Positions 32,385 through 43,130 of a stretch of 64,000 bases of DNA are shown piece by piece. Every line of letters begins with the position of its first letter. Position 1 is the stretch's first letter. Made by a program: the position numbers and the translations under genes. Location: assembly GCA_964655935.1 (NCBI GenBank), contig CAZZNY010000002.1, forward strand, positions 124,001 to 188,000, written 5' to 3'. This DNA comes from CAZZNY01 sp964655935. GTDB lineage: Bacteria > Patescibacteriota > Gracilibacteria > BD1-5 > UBA2023. The notes under the pieces were generated by a model. The model ran no database searches and had not been told where the DNA came from. It saw nothing but the letters and a program-made list of their open reading frames with translations.

Positions 32385-33902
32385 TTAGAAAAATAGTCTA
32401 ATTTTATCTGCCGCAGGATGATTTCGGAGTTTTTCGAGAGTTTTTGCTTCAATCTGTCGGACACGTTCTCGTGTTACACCGAATTCTTTTCCGACTTCTT
32501 CGAGTGTATGAACATCACCTCCATCAAGACCAAAACGCATAATGATAATTTTTCGTTCACGAGGTGTGAGAAAATCGAGCATCTCATAGAGATTTTCTTT
32601 GAGAAGTGTGAGATTCGTAGCTTTGTCTGGAGTGAGATACTTATCATCTTCTACGAAATCTCCGAGCGTCGTATCTTCTTCACCTCCGACTGGTGAGTCG
32701 AGAGAGAGAATATCCTGAGAAATTCGCATAATCTGACGAACTTTTCGGATATCCATATCAAGTTCAAGTGCGAGTTCCTCCATAAGAGGCTCACGTGCGA
32801 GTTCCTGAGTGAGTCGTCGGTATGTATGTGTAAATCGGTTGATTGTCTCTACCATATGCACTGGGACACGAATTGTTCGTGCTTGATCAGCGATCGCTCG
32901 GGTAACTCATTGTCGAATCCACCAAGTCGCATAGGTTGAGAATTTGAATCATTTTTCTGGATCGAATTTGTCGACCGCGCGGAACAATCCAACGTTTCAT
33001 TCCTGGATAAGATCGAGAAGACCAAGTCCACGACCCATATATTTTTTCGCGATAGAAACGACGAGACGAAGATTCGCTTTCGCGAGAATTCTTCGAGCCT
33101 CCTGATCTCCACGCTTAATAAGTCGTCCAAGTCGGACTTCTTCATCAGCATCGATAAGCGGATATCGCCCGATTTCGTTCAAATACATTCGAATAGAATC
33201 GTCAGAAATCTCAGAGAGATTAATCTCTCATTCTTTCATATCGACTCACTTCAAAATCTCATCTTTATCGAGTGTATCAACTACTTCGATATTTAGTTTC
33301 AAGAGTCGAGTATAGATATCATCAAGTCTATCAATGTCATCTTCTGCATTTGGCATCGCAGCCATAAGCTCATCATGTGTGATTTTTCCTTCTGATTTTC
33401 CTTTTTTCAAAAGAAGCTGCATGCGATCATCGAGACCCTCGAGGAATTCCGCAGGAACGGTTACATCAATGAATTTTTGGAGTCATTTTCCGATACGTCG
33501 TCGATCCTTATCTCGATCAATCGGCATTTTCTTGAGACCACGTTCTTTCTTAGAAAAACCATCTTCATCTTCACTTTCCTCTTCTTCTGTATCATCAAAA
33601 TCATCAAAATCATCAAAATCTTCGAAATCATCAAAAGCTCCAGTTTTCTTAGCAAAATCCTCAAGCTCATCATCTTTTCCATCTTCTACGAGATCTTTTG
33701 CGACCACATCAAAAACCTCATCTTCCAAATCATCTTTACGAGCTGTTTTTGGAGAGGTTTTTTTCGGAACTTCTTTTTCGACCTTTGCTTTCTCTTGCTG
33801 TAAAAAACCGATTGCTGGAATGGCAGCAAACTCGGACTCGAGAGCAGTAAGATCGATCTCTTCTACTTCAGTATTATCTTGTTTCTTGGTTTTCTTAGGC
33901 AT
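32385..33902 (-). CDS. rpoD: primary sigma factor RpoD (sigma-70)
   Basis: 505 residues. All conserved regions are present: region 1.2/2.1 D-S-I-R-M-Y-L-N-E-I-G; region 2 with L-R-L-V-V-S-I-A-K-K-Y and Y-A-T-W-W-I-R-Q; region 3; and region 4 with G-V-T-R-E-R-V-R-Q-I-E. TGA gives Gly in I-Q-E-G-N-V-G-L. Residues about 88-118 form a very acidic repeat (D-D-F-E-D-F-D-D-F-D-D). Start ATG 33902; stop TAA. It follows dnaG, the conserved dnaG-rpoD part of the macromolecular-synthesis operon. Confidence 0.95.
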
Positions 33903-34033
33903 AAAACCGTGAAAAATTACATGTTAAAAACGAAAAAAGTCCACTCGGGAAAACCCGTGGAAAAAATAGTCCGAAACTCTGCAGACATTATTGCAAAAAA
34001 ATCTATCCATTTTTTCAAATACGACACATATTT

Positions 34034-35731
34034 CTATCTTCCTTCGATGTGAAGTTCTCTTCATTTTTGCTTCATAGAAGCAATTTTTGAGAAGAGTTCC
34101 ATATCTTTTCCACCACTTTGTTTGAAAGCGGTTTCGAGAGAATTTTTTTCTAAGAAATAGATGTCCTTATTAAGTGAATGAACGAGATCACCAAACTTTA
34201 TGGCAATCCGATCAGGAGTGGTGCGAGTATTCTCTTCTTCGATAAGAAGCTGTACTCACTTCAGTCTATCTATATCCAAAAGGTCACTCTCATGAAATTG
34301 CTCTTTATCAGTAAGTAAGAGCTTAAGTGCGTTGCCGCTGAGAGTATTTGGAAGATTGTCAAGATTATATCAATATTTTTCAAAAAACAAATCGAAAAAA
34401 TCATATGCAAGCAAGTATCCGGTAATCTGTTCATTTAAGTCAAAAGAACTTCCCTTCACTTCCTGTACTGGAACTATTTTTCGCTTCACTCGAAATGATC
34501 GATATTCTTCATAGAGCGTATCCCTATCAATATCGAGTCGATGGCTGATTTCTTTGATATACATATCGACTTCGATACGAGATTCTATCGTCTTCAAAAC
34601 CGTCATAAGGTCGGTGACAAGAGCTTTTTTTCCTGGAACCGATGCAACATCGTATTTTCTCGAACCTTGGCGAATGTAAAAGTGAATGAGCGAATCCGCA
34701 TGATCGATCACTTCTTGGAAATCTTTTCCAGACTTTAAAAATTCATCTGGATCTTTTGCTTCTCAGAAATCGGCTACACGAATATCAAAATCTTCATTTC
34801 GAAGATTCTCGATACTCACGAATGTGGCGGTAACTCCAGCATTATCCGCATCAAGACAAAGATAAATCTTCTTCGTAAGTCGCTTTAACATCTTAATCTG
34901 TTCTTCGGTAAGTGCCGTACCGCTAATCGCGATCGTATTCGTAAACCCTGCTTGGTGAAGTGAGATCGTATCCATCTGACCTTCAACGATAATCACATAT
35001 CCTCGTTTTCCAATCTCATTTTTCGCGATATGAAGACCAAACAAGGTCGAACTTTTATCAAAAATCCGTGAAGCTGGGGAATTGAGATATTTTGGGAGAG
35101 AATCATCGAGCACTCGTCCAGTGAACGCTACCGTATGACCCGTAAAATTCGCGATCGGAAAGACGATGCGCCCATAAAACTTATCACGACTCGTCGAGAC
35201 AAAAATCCCAGATTCCATAATATCTTTTTCTTCGAATCCTTTTTCCTTGAGCTTAAAAAACAGGTCTCGAGAATTATCGGAAAACCCAATTTTGAATTTT
35301 TCAATCGTCTCCATCGTAAGACCGCGCTTCTGAAGATATTCGAGCTTCGATCGATGTTCTGGCTTTAGAATCTCTGCATGATAAAAATCTGTCGCAATTC
35401 GGTACATATCATAAACATCTCCGCGATTTTCTCAGTGTTCTTTGTAATAATCAGTTTTGAGCTCGATTCCTGCTTGTTTTGCGAGAATTTGCACCGCTTC
35501 ACCAAATTCGATTTTCTCGACTTCCATAAGGAATTTTACTGGTCAACCACCATGATGACAACCAAAACAATACGCAATATTTTTACTCGGAGAAATGACA
35601 AATGATGGAGTTTTTTCATTATGAAACGGGCACAACGCTTTGTAATTGGTACCAGCTTTTTTCATCTGCAAATACCGTCAAGCAAGCTCAACGATATCAA
35701 TCCGGTTATCTAATTCTCGTGCGATAGACAT
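34034..35731 (-). CDS. dnaG: DNA primase DnaG
   Basis: 565 residues. It makes RNA primers for replication. The CHC2 zinc finger is visible (C-P-F-H-N-E-K-T-P-S-F and Y-C-F-G-C-H-H-G-G at about residues 39-72), then the catalytic core and the TOPRIM domain (V-I-I-V-E-G-Q-M-D at about 245-253; L-C-L-D-A-D-N-A-G). The C-terminal helicase-binding region is weakly conserved. TGA codons at the N-terminus (L-A-G-R-Y) and in H-H-G-G-G-P are read as Gly. Start ATG 35731, stop TAG; rpoD follows after 131 bp. Confidence 0.95.
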
Positions 35732-35881
35732 GAAATTCTCTATTTTTAGTGAAAACCTAAAATCAGTCGCATTATATGGAGAATCGAAAAAATTCAAAAA
35801 CTATACCAAAAACAAAATGCTCGCACTTCGCCGACAAGCGAAGCAGGTCTACTATATGAGAAAAAATCCTAAAATCAGATT

Positions 35882-37048
35882 TTATTCGATATGATCTCAA
35901 ATTGTTTTTCGAAACCTTTGATGCACCTTTCATTGAACATGACTAATCGGTGTATGTCGCTTGATAGAATTTTTTTCATATTTCTCATGCATTCAATAAT
36001 GATAATCGCACGATCGAATTCTTACGCCTTCACATATAAATTCTGGTATACCAGCATAGGAATGTCCATGAGTCCACTCGGTCAAGCTATATTTCTCTTT
36101 TATTTTTCTCATTTTTTCTTGTACTTGTTGAGTAATATCGCGAAAATCATATTTTCAATTTATCCAAAATTTTTCTTTAATTCTTCCATCTTCCCGAAGA
36201 ATTAATCGATTATCCGTATCAAGAAAAAGACCAGAAATCATTCTATGATTTACTTGTGCACGAGAAATATTTATCTCTGAAGTGTCTCAATCAGAACAAG
36301 TTATGTCATAAAAATCACTGATAGCCTGTCAAAATTCTCAGTTTAATTCGTCTATACTTTGATAAAAATCCAGCCCGTCGAATACTCTCGGATGAGGATC
36401 GGTATGGGTCTGAATATGACCATCTTCCAGATGAACGATCTTATAGTGAGATAAATCCTCTTTCGATAATATTCACCTCTCGCTCAAGCGGCGAAGTATT
36501 CATTTTCGATCGAGAAAAATGGCTCGAAGAATCTCTAATATGGACTCTTTTTCAAATGGAATAGTGCTCGGGTCCACTGGTGGTTCCAGGCCTCTGGCTA
36601 ATTCTAGAACTCATTGATATTGATACTGCTTTTCAGAACAACTCATCACGACATTCGCACAATCTTCCAAAAATTCATCAATATCATCAAAAGTGTGTAA
36701 CATATAAATCGGAAGTCAGAAAAGAAACGACAGAAAAAAATTATCATGATTTCCAGCCAGAATCTCCATTTTTCCTCAACATGTTTCTGCTTGAGAGACA
36801 AGATCTGTAATAGTGCGAAGAATTTTAAAACCTTCCAAAAATCGATCTCCAAGGATATCTCAGAGAATTACACAACTTCGTTTTCCTCCTATCCACTTCG
36901 GTGGTTCTGATGCATCGACAAGATGAGCCGCGCGAAGATTCGAGACAAAAGCTCCATAATTTCCATGGGAGTCTCAGACAGAAATGGTAGTGTTTTGCCA
37001 ATATAATTCTGAGTAGGTTTTTGCTAGGATTCTGGGTCAAATTTTCAT
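35882..37048 (-). CDS. calcineurin-like metallophosphoesterase
   Basis: 388 residues. The family metal-binding motifs are clear: V-G-D-S-H-G-N (Gly as TGA) at about residues 24-30, I-L-G-D-I-L-G-D-R at about 68-76, A-G-N-H-D-N at about 104-109 and T-H-G-H-S-Y near residue 335. It hydrolyses phosphodiesters or phosphomonoesters with two metal ions; a bis(5'-nucleosyl)-tetraphosphatase or protein phosphatase role is possible. About twenty TGA codons are read as Gly. Start ATG 37048, stop TAA. Substrate unknown. Confidence 0.82.
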
Positions 37049-37110
37049 GCAGCTTAGACAGAAAATATTATCATCTATAAGCTATCATAAATCTCTCAAG
37101 AAAGCAAAAA

Positions 37111-39135
37111 CTACAAAATCCCATGATCCTTCAAAGTTTCAATTTGCTTCGATGAAAGAATTTTTCAAAGCTCCTCTTCGGAAATATCGCGAATCCCATC
37201 AATAGAACCGGCGAGCTTTATAAGTTTTGAACGAGTTTTCGGTCAGAATCCTGGAAGTTCTTCGAGAATGTTTTTCTTCATCGCCTTGTTGCGACTTTCA
37301 CGATTAAAAGTAATCGCGAACCTATGAGCTTCGTCACGGATTTTCTGGATAAGCATCAGCTCAGGAGTTCATTTCTGAAATAAAATCGGTTCAGATGTTC
37401 ACGGAATAAAAACCTCTTCTTCACGTTTTGCAAGAGAGCAAATGTTTGGAATTATAGATTTGTCATTCTGAATGGAGCTTCAGCGCAATGAAGAATCCCT
37501 TGTAGATGACTCTTGTGTAAGAGATTCTTCGTTTCACTCAGAATGACAAATATTAGTAATTCGTAATTCGTAATTCGTAATTTCATTTTTTATAGCTCCT
37601 ATAGCCGCCGATAATTGCCCTTTTCCTCCATCAATAATGATAAGATTTGGCCAATTCTTGAGTTCTATTGCTTCTTTTGTTCGTCTCGTCAGTACTTCTC
37701 GCATCGAAGCAAAATCATCGATCATTCCATCGGCAAGTGTCTTAATTCTGTAGCGTTTGTATTTTCCAGTTTCACTTTTTCCATTGATTATGACGCTTCG
37801 AGAAGCGACCGTATGAGAACCAGCGATATGGGAAATATCATAACATTCAAAAATGATCGGTCATTTTTTCGGAACTTCATATCCAAGTGAAGTAAGAATA
37901 TTTTCTTGTACGCTTCGCGTCAGGAATTTTTTTCCGATATTCGAAAGTTCGAGTTTATTCGCATACGAAAACAAGTTTGTCTTGGCAAAATCAAAAAATT
38001 GTCGCTTCGGTCAGATATTTGGATTTTCGATGGTAATATGAAAAGATTTTAATAATTCTGTGAGTTCTGAGGAAATTTCTTGATCGGAAAGCAGAGTTAT
38101 TTTTATTAATTGTCATTCTGGACCTGATCCAGAATCTTCTTTATAAATTTTAGCGGAAGATCCTGGTTTTCACCAGGATGACAAATCATTTATATATTCC
38201 CGACTCAAAAATTCTTCAATAATTTCTTCTTTCGATTCACCAAGTTTTGTCTCTATCTCAACATTTCTAACACTGACAATTTCTCCTGCTCGAACTTGCG
38301 CGATTCCAGCAAAAATTCGATCATATTTTTCTAAAAAAACAAATGCATCAACATCTCCGCAGATCACATCTCTCGCGATTTGTTTGACTGAAATCTCCCG
38401 AATACTTTCCATCTGAGTTTTGATTTTCGCTGCTTCCTCAAACTCTAGATTTTTTGCTTTTTCTTTCATTATTATCTCAAGATCTGTGAGAACTTTTGCA
38501 GTATTTCCTTTCAAAAAATCTTTCAAGGAATCGATATTTTTCGTATGGGTTTCGAGTTTTTCTGACTCGAGCATACAAGGCGCCGGGCAAATCCCGATGT
38601 AATAATCAAGGCACGGAATCGAACGACCAGCTCGAGACGTGATCTCGAGTTTCCCATTATTTTTGGCGAAAGCCACTCGACACGAGCGAATACGAAAAAT
38701 CTGACGAAGTGCTTTCAGGGTAAGTGAAATATTCGTCGTGGAAGTATATGGTCAGAAATAGGCTCCTTCCGTGGTTTTTTTACGGGTTTTTATGACTTCC
38801 GGAATCGGATCATCAGTAATTTTAATATACGTGAGATTCTTATCATCTTTCATGAGAATATTATATTTCGGCAAATGTTTTTTGATGAGATTCGTCTCGA
38901 GAACGAGTGCCTCGACTTCATTATGCGTCTCGATCCACTCAATATCCACGACTTTCTCGACCATTTTTTTCTTCGCAAAATTCAGACTCGCATTTTCCAA
39001 AAAGTATGAACTGACACGAGACTTCAGATTTACAGATTTTCCCGTGTAAATAATCGTGCCGGATTTATCTTTCATGAGATAGACACCGGGGGATTTTGGA
39101 AGTTTGGAGAGAATATTTTGAACGGTTTGATTCAT
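37111..39135 (-). CDS. uvrC: excinuclease ABC subunit C with two in-frame insertions
   Basis: 674 residues, about 70 more than usual. UvrC makes both incisions in nucleotide excision repair. Visible: the GIY-YIG domain (P-G-V-Y-L-M ... I-I-Y-T-G-K), a UVR region, the RNase H-like C-terminal nuclease (I-I-D-G-G-K-G-Q-L) and the HhH (L-P-G-F-G-P-K-T-R-S-K-L). Palindromic elements are inserted in frame at about residues 317-342 (38110-38184) and 518-558 (37460-37580); both keep the frame open only because TGA is Gly. Start ATG 39135 lies at the predicted transcript start, so the mRNA may be leaderless. Confidence 0.93.
37460..37580. repeat. palindromic element inside uvrC, with AATTCGT tail
   Basis: TTTGTCATTCTGAATGGAGC ... 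TCACTCAGAATGACAAA, then three units of AATTCGT. It encodes about 40 extra residues next to the conserved D-G-G-K-G-Q-L motif. Confidence 0.85.
38110..38184. repeat. second palindromic element inside uvrC
   Basis: TTGTCATTCTGGACCTGATC ... TTTCACCAGGATGACAAA. It adds about 25 residues after the UVR region. Confidence 0.8.
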
Positions 39136-39142
39136 GAGAATG

Positions 39143-39170
39143 ATTATATCAAAAAGTTTATGGAAAACAA
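39143..39170 (-). promoter_or_regulatory. uvrC promoter giving a probable leaderless mRNA
   Basis: TTGTTT, 16-bp spacer, TATAAT on the minus strand; the transcript should begin within 1-2 nt of the uvrC ATG. Confidence 0.6.
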
Positions 39171-39177
39171 CATGTAC

Positions 39178-39205
39178 CAAAAAGGAGGAGGCAAGCCCCT
39201 CCTTT
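39178..39205 (-). terminator. intrinsic terminator upstream of uvrC
   Basis: AAAGGAGG / CCTCCTTT stem with a 9-nt loop and T5 on the minus strand. It starts 8 nt after the TGA that ends the ORF at 39214-39654. Confidence 0.75.
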
Positions 39206-39213
39206 GAGTCACT

Positions 39214-39654
39214 TCAGATCGGGTAGATTCCTTCATTTCGCAGTCTTATCACTGCTTCATGAATGAGCCTATCGTACCGCTCGATTATCCGCTTCCCGGT
39301 CTCATCTCGCCCGAATCGAGAACCTTGGACGAAAAATCGTATGAGGCACTCGGCGGAAAAATCTGGACATCTTTTTGATTCTATCCTGTAAAATATATCT
39401 TTTTCGGATACATCATGCAAGATAGAGAGTCTCGGGATATGCGCCTCGCTTACGAAGGCATGGATGAGCTGAAACTCCTCATGAACCTTCGCTCTCGATC
39501 CGATAAGAAGCGATGAAAAGCAGATGCTCGTGAGTATGCCGATCGGCCACCACACATCTCGGAGCTCGAGAGACGAGAAAAAAAGTATTCCTCCGAGAAT
39601 AACGAGTCCTAAAAAACTGAGGAGAAACACTTGTATCAAGCGCTTGCTATTCAT
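39214..39654 (-). CDS. unknown membrane protein apparently ended by TGA
   Basis: 146 residues with two hydrophobic segments at about 7-28 and 36-52 and a charged C-terminal domain; family not recognised. It differs from its neighbours. It has a canonical Shine-Dalgarno (GGAGG, 6 nt before the ATG) and its own promoter. None of its glycines is TGA, and the first in-frame stop of any kind is TGA at 39214, immediately followed by a terminator. If that TGA were read as Gly, the frame would run through the terminator into uvrC with no TAA or TAG. This suggests recent acquisition from a standard-code donor, or a rare terminating UGA. Confidence 0.6.
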   Translation of the reverse strand: MNSKRLIQVFLLSFLGLVILGGILFFSSLELRDVWWPIGILTSICFSSLLIGSRAKVHEEFQLIHAFVSEAHIPRLSILHDVSEKDIFYRIESKRCPDFSAECLIRFFVQGSRFGRDETGKRIIERYDRLIHEAVIRLRNEGIYPI

Positions 39655-39660
39655 AAGATT

Positions 39661-39665
39661 CCTCC
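39661..39665 (-). promoter_or_regulatory. strong Shine-Dalgarno site
   Basis: GGAGG six nt upstream of the ATG at 39654. Other genes here, such as nusG, secE, radA and def, show no such site. Confidence 0.6.
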
Positions 39666-39744
39666 AAAAGGATGAAATATGGATGATGTGAAAGTGACAA
39701 TAACGAATGATCCTGGAGAAGAATTTCCCAAAAACAGTTCATTA

Positions 39745-39773
39745 TTATTATGTAATATTTTCACGAAAGTCAA
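39745..39773 (-). promoter_or_regulatory. promoter of the TGA-terminated ORF
   Basis: TTGACT, 17-bp spacer, TAATAA on the minus strand, directly after the tsaD stop. Confidence 0.5.
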
Positions 39774-39775
39774 TG

Positions 39776-40765
39776 CTATTTTCTCGCTTCAAATCCTTCT
39801 AGAATTCTGTAATATCCGAGAATTCCCACCATCGCCGCATTATCCATCGAATAGAGATTCGAGATTGGATGATGAAAAGTAATTCATTTTTTGTCAGTTT
39901 CTTCTCGAATAGCCGCTTTGAGACGATTATTACAGGAAACTCCTCCGGCAAGAACCACGGTACTGACACCATATTTTTCTTGTGCCATAAAAAGCTTTCG
40001 CTTCAGAATCTCGACGACTGTCATCTCGAATTCATAAGCGATTTCATGTTTGTCATCTTCGGTCAATTCTCATTTTTCCACTTTTCGTCGATCTACTTCT
40101 CTTTTTACCGCACTTTTGATTCCAGAAAAAGAAAAATCAAGACTCTCTTTTTCGAGCATAACTATTGGAAAAATTCATTTCAGTGTACCAGTATATTCTG
40201 CACTATATTTCGAGATAATTGGTCCACCTGGATATCCGAGTCACATCATCTTTGCTACTTTATCAAAAGCTTCGCCAGAAGCATCATCTCTAGTCTCACC
40301 AATTCGTTCAAGATCAAATAAATCTTTCCAATAATAAAGCTCATTATGCCCTCAGGAAACCGTGAGACACATGACTGGAAACTTGAGTTCTTCAAGATTT
40401 CGTTCGAGTAAATTCGCGAAAATATGTGCTTGAATATGATTGATTGGAATAAGGGGAATTTTCAGTGCATGTGATAAGGTTTTCGCCACAATCATGCCGA
40501 CAAGAAGGGACGGAAGAAGTCCTGGCTCCGTCGTACAGGCAATATATTCAAGATCTTCATATTTTTTTCCAGCATCCGCAAGCGTTTTTTCGAGTACCGT
40601 AAAAATATTATTCGCATGAAGTCGAGCAGCTACTTCTGGTACGACACCAACCGTCGCCTGATGTTCACGAATCTGAGATTTCGTATTCATCGCGAGAAGT
40701 TTCGAATCTTCGAAAAGAGCTACCGAAGTATCATCACAAGAGGTTTCAAAAGCAAGAAGAAGCAT
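39776..40765 (-). CDS. tsaD: tRNA N6-threonylcarbamoyladenosine transferase TsaD
   Basis: 329 residues. TsaD transfers threonylcarbamoyl to A37 of ANN-decoding tRNAs. The ASKHA fold opens with F-E-T-S-C-D-D-T; the metal ligands N-H-I-Q-A-H lie at about residues 106-111 and the C-terminal Asp is in L-Y-S-M-D-N-A. G-G-V-S-C-N-N is conserved. TGA at 40352 gives Gly in L-T-V-S-G-G-H-N, a nearly invariant position. Start ATG 40765, stop TAG. Confidence 0.95.
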
Positions 40766-40835
40766 AATGTATGTAAAGAAAGTAATTTTGCCAAATCATA
40801 TCTTTTTTAAGCCAAAATGCAAATGCGAACAAAGT

Positions 40836-40862
40836 TTGAGTTTCAAAAAATATCTATATAAT
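40836..40862 (+). promoter_or_regulatory. promoter of the small + strand ORF
   Basis: TTGAGT, 15-bp spacer, TATAAT, followed by a 105-nt leader with an imperfect hairpin (TCCGGCGA / TCGCTCGGA) at about 40931-40956. Confidence 0.45.
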
Positions 40863-40973
40863 CCGAGAAATCGATGTGAGATCGGAAAAATAAAAATTTT
40901 TTCTCATTCTCATCTTGATAATTCAGGTGAGATCCGGCGATACTGTGTCGCTCGGACCCATAGAAAGATAACC

Positions 40974-41252
40974 ATGAAAAAGACAAAGAGTTTTGATGGA
41001 CTCCTACCGAATTGGGTTGGATTCATCTACCTCACTTTGTTTTATGCCATCCAGTATGGCATCTTCGGTATCTGTTTCGATCGTGAACAATCCCCGCTGT
41101 TGAAAGTATTTCTCGGCGCCTTCGTTGTCTATGTAATCATTGATGTCTTCAATGCTTGCATATTCAACAAAGCTCTGCGACTCCCCTCGCTCTTGAATGC
41201 CTTCTGCTCCCTGCCGTGGCCACTCAAGAAACCAAAGGAACTTTCCACCTAG
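40974..41252 (+). CDS. small two-helix membrane protein, unknown
   Basis: 92 residues with hydrophobic segments at about 15-30 and 42-60; the C-terminus is Pro/Lys-rich. Five glycines, none TGA; stop TAG. No family recognised. An overlapping minus-strand ORF (41004-41324) ends in TGA and looks less likely. Like the ORF at 39214-39654, it flanks tsaD and is rich in standard Gly codons. The start at 40974 follows a plausible promoter and leader. Confidence 0.5.
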   Translation: MKKTKSFDGLLPNWVGFIYLTLFYAIQYGIFGICFDREQSPLLKVFLGAFVVYVIIDVFNACIFNKALRLPSLLNAFCSLPWPLKKPKELST

Positions 41253-41271
41253 AGGAAGGAAAATCACGACG

Positions 41272-41308
41272 CAAAAAATCCCGCGCTCAAGCAATTTGAG
41301 TGCGGGAT
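41272..41308. terminator. terminator between convergent genes
   Basis: ATCCCGC-x-CTCAA ... TTGAG-x-GCGGGAT stem with a GCAAT-type loop; on the minus strand it is followed by T6, a good terminator for the gene at 41328. Confidence 0.75.
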
Positions 41309-41327
41309 AGTCGTTTTTAGACAAAAA

Positions 41328-42962
41328 TTATTTATTGATGATAAATTCAATATTATCAGGATTATTCGACACTCTCGTCAGCCAGAACGGTGAAAATGAG
41401 ATTTTTACATTCGATATATTCGGATCATTTAAGAGAATAGAAGTAGCCTCTTTTTCGGTCGTATTTGCGATGAGATTTTTGAGTTTTTTTGTCAGATTAT
41501 TTGAGACATCCTCGAAATTATATGAAATCGTTCCATTCAGTTCTGTCGTCGCTTTCATATAAAAACTTTTTGTGGTATTTTTTGTTAATACATTCGTGAT
41601 TTTTATAGATTTTTCATCGACTGCTATGAGCTTCTCGGTACCAAGTAATAATGTTTCATTGAGAACATTTTTCAGATACGTAAGAGCGACTGCCTTATCA
41701 TAGACAAAAGTCTGGAGTTTGATTATTCCCCTAATGGTTACTTCATCAATCTTGTCACCTATTTTTATATTATTCAATACATCGGTCGTACCACTCGAAT
41801 AGACAAGAATCTCGTCCACCGGCAGAATATCATAATTCGTTCCGTTGCTTTGATTAATGTTCGCGAGTCGTTCCTTGAGAAGTTCCTTCGCTTTATTTTT
41901 TGTTTTTTCTACGAGAATTCACTTAAATTTTTCGAGTTCTTCCGTCGTCAACACATGTATTTTCGGATTGAGTCATCCAGTAAAATTCTGCTTTGTTTTT
42001 GCATAGATTTTATCCCTATTAAATTTCAATCCTGGAATGGTTAGAATCTTTTCGGCTGCAATATTTCATCGTTCTCCTATGATTTCATTATTCGTATCAT
42101 AGACGTCAGCTATTAGTGTCGATTCTGTCATACCAAGTTCCTGTCCTGTTCCAGTTCGTGCTGGTGGAATTCTAATCCAATCAGAACTTCGAAAAACAAG
42201 CCCATCATCGGTAATGAAACGCGTATTTGGTCGAAATACTTGTTCGGTAGAGAGTTCGTTATAGAGAATTACAGTACCATACGAATTCCGAGCACTGTCT
42301 TTATCAATCGTAGAAACATTAAACGGCTGATCGATCGACGCGTCGATCACCATCGGTTTCACAATGACATTCAGTCGAGTATCGAGCATATCCTTACTTT
42401 GCTGCTCGGAAAAAATGAGATTTCGAGAAACAGTTTTTACTGAAAGTTCTGGCACAATATAGATGTATGTTTTCGATACTGCGAAATAGAAAATGAAAAT
42501 CAAAAGCACGAAAGAAGTCGCGAGTCCGAGGAGCAGAACGAACATATTGGAATCTTTGATAATTTTCGCATTTTTATAGATTCATCGTCGTTTTTGAAGT
42601 GTAAAAAGAAAAAGGGAGAGAATTTTTTTTATCTCGTACATCAGATATTCGAGAAACGAAAAATTATGACGAAGAATATGTGTTTTTTCAAAATTTTCTT
42701 CAAACTCGATATTATCATTCTTATAAAAACATCGGATTCCCAAAGGTTCCGAGATTTTCTTGATCGCAGCATTGCTCGTAACGATCGATATTTTTTTACC
42801 GGAAAAACGGTATTGAATGAGTCGGAGATTGATATAATGAGTCAATGCCTCATTATCATCGAGTTCAAGATAAATAGTATCGCCTTCAATATTCTCGGTG
42901 ATTTTATCGAGAATGTCGACGATCGTATCATGTTTTTTGATATATATTCGCTTCTGGGACAT
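41328..42962 (-). CDS. single-pass membrane protein with a Patescibacteria-type baseplate-J-like domain
   Basis: 544 residues. A cytoplasmic N-terminal domain of about 125 residues is followed by one TM helix at about 143-165. The extracytoplasmic region carries G-T-V-I-L-Y-N ... N-T-R-F-I-T-D-D-G-L-V-F-R ... I-P-P-A, a pattern I associate with CPR proteins annotated as baseplate J-like or hypothetical. The C-terminal part is alpha/beta and ends with W-L-T-R-V-S. Four TGA codons are read as Gly. Function unknown; an envelope or pilus-assembly role is possible. Confidence 0.65.
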
Positions 42963-42967
42963 GGGGA

Positions 42968-43110
42968 AATTACTAATTACGAATACTAATTACTACTTAC
43001 TATAATATGATTGGTTTGTCATCCTGAGTGTAACGAAGGATCCCTTATACTTGAGGCTATTGCAATGTTCGTCTATAAGGGATTCTTCGGCTATCGCCTC
43101 AGAATGACAA
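42968..43110. repeat. palindromic element with TAATTAC tail
   Basis: Tail of AATTAC units, then GTCATCCTGAGTGTAACGAA ... CGCCTCAGAATGACAA. Closely similar to 59756-59878; the inner part TCCCTTATA ... TATAAGGGA is also inverted. Confidence 0.85.
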
Positions 43111-43130
43111 TAAGACGCTTAAATTCCTAT

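Noticed and set aside
37111..39654. Fusion of the 39214-39654 ORF to UvrC
   Set aside because: A terminator and the uvrC promoter lie between them, and the UvrC N-terminus starts normally at ATG 39135.
41004..41324. Minus-strand ORF of 106 residues opposite the small membrane ORF
   Set aside because: It ends in TGA, which is not a stop here; its continuation has no support, and the + strand ORF has a promoter and a clear two-helix pattern.
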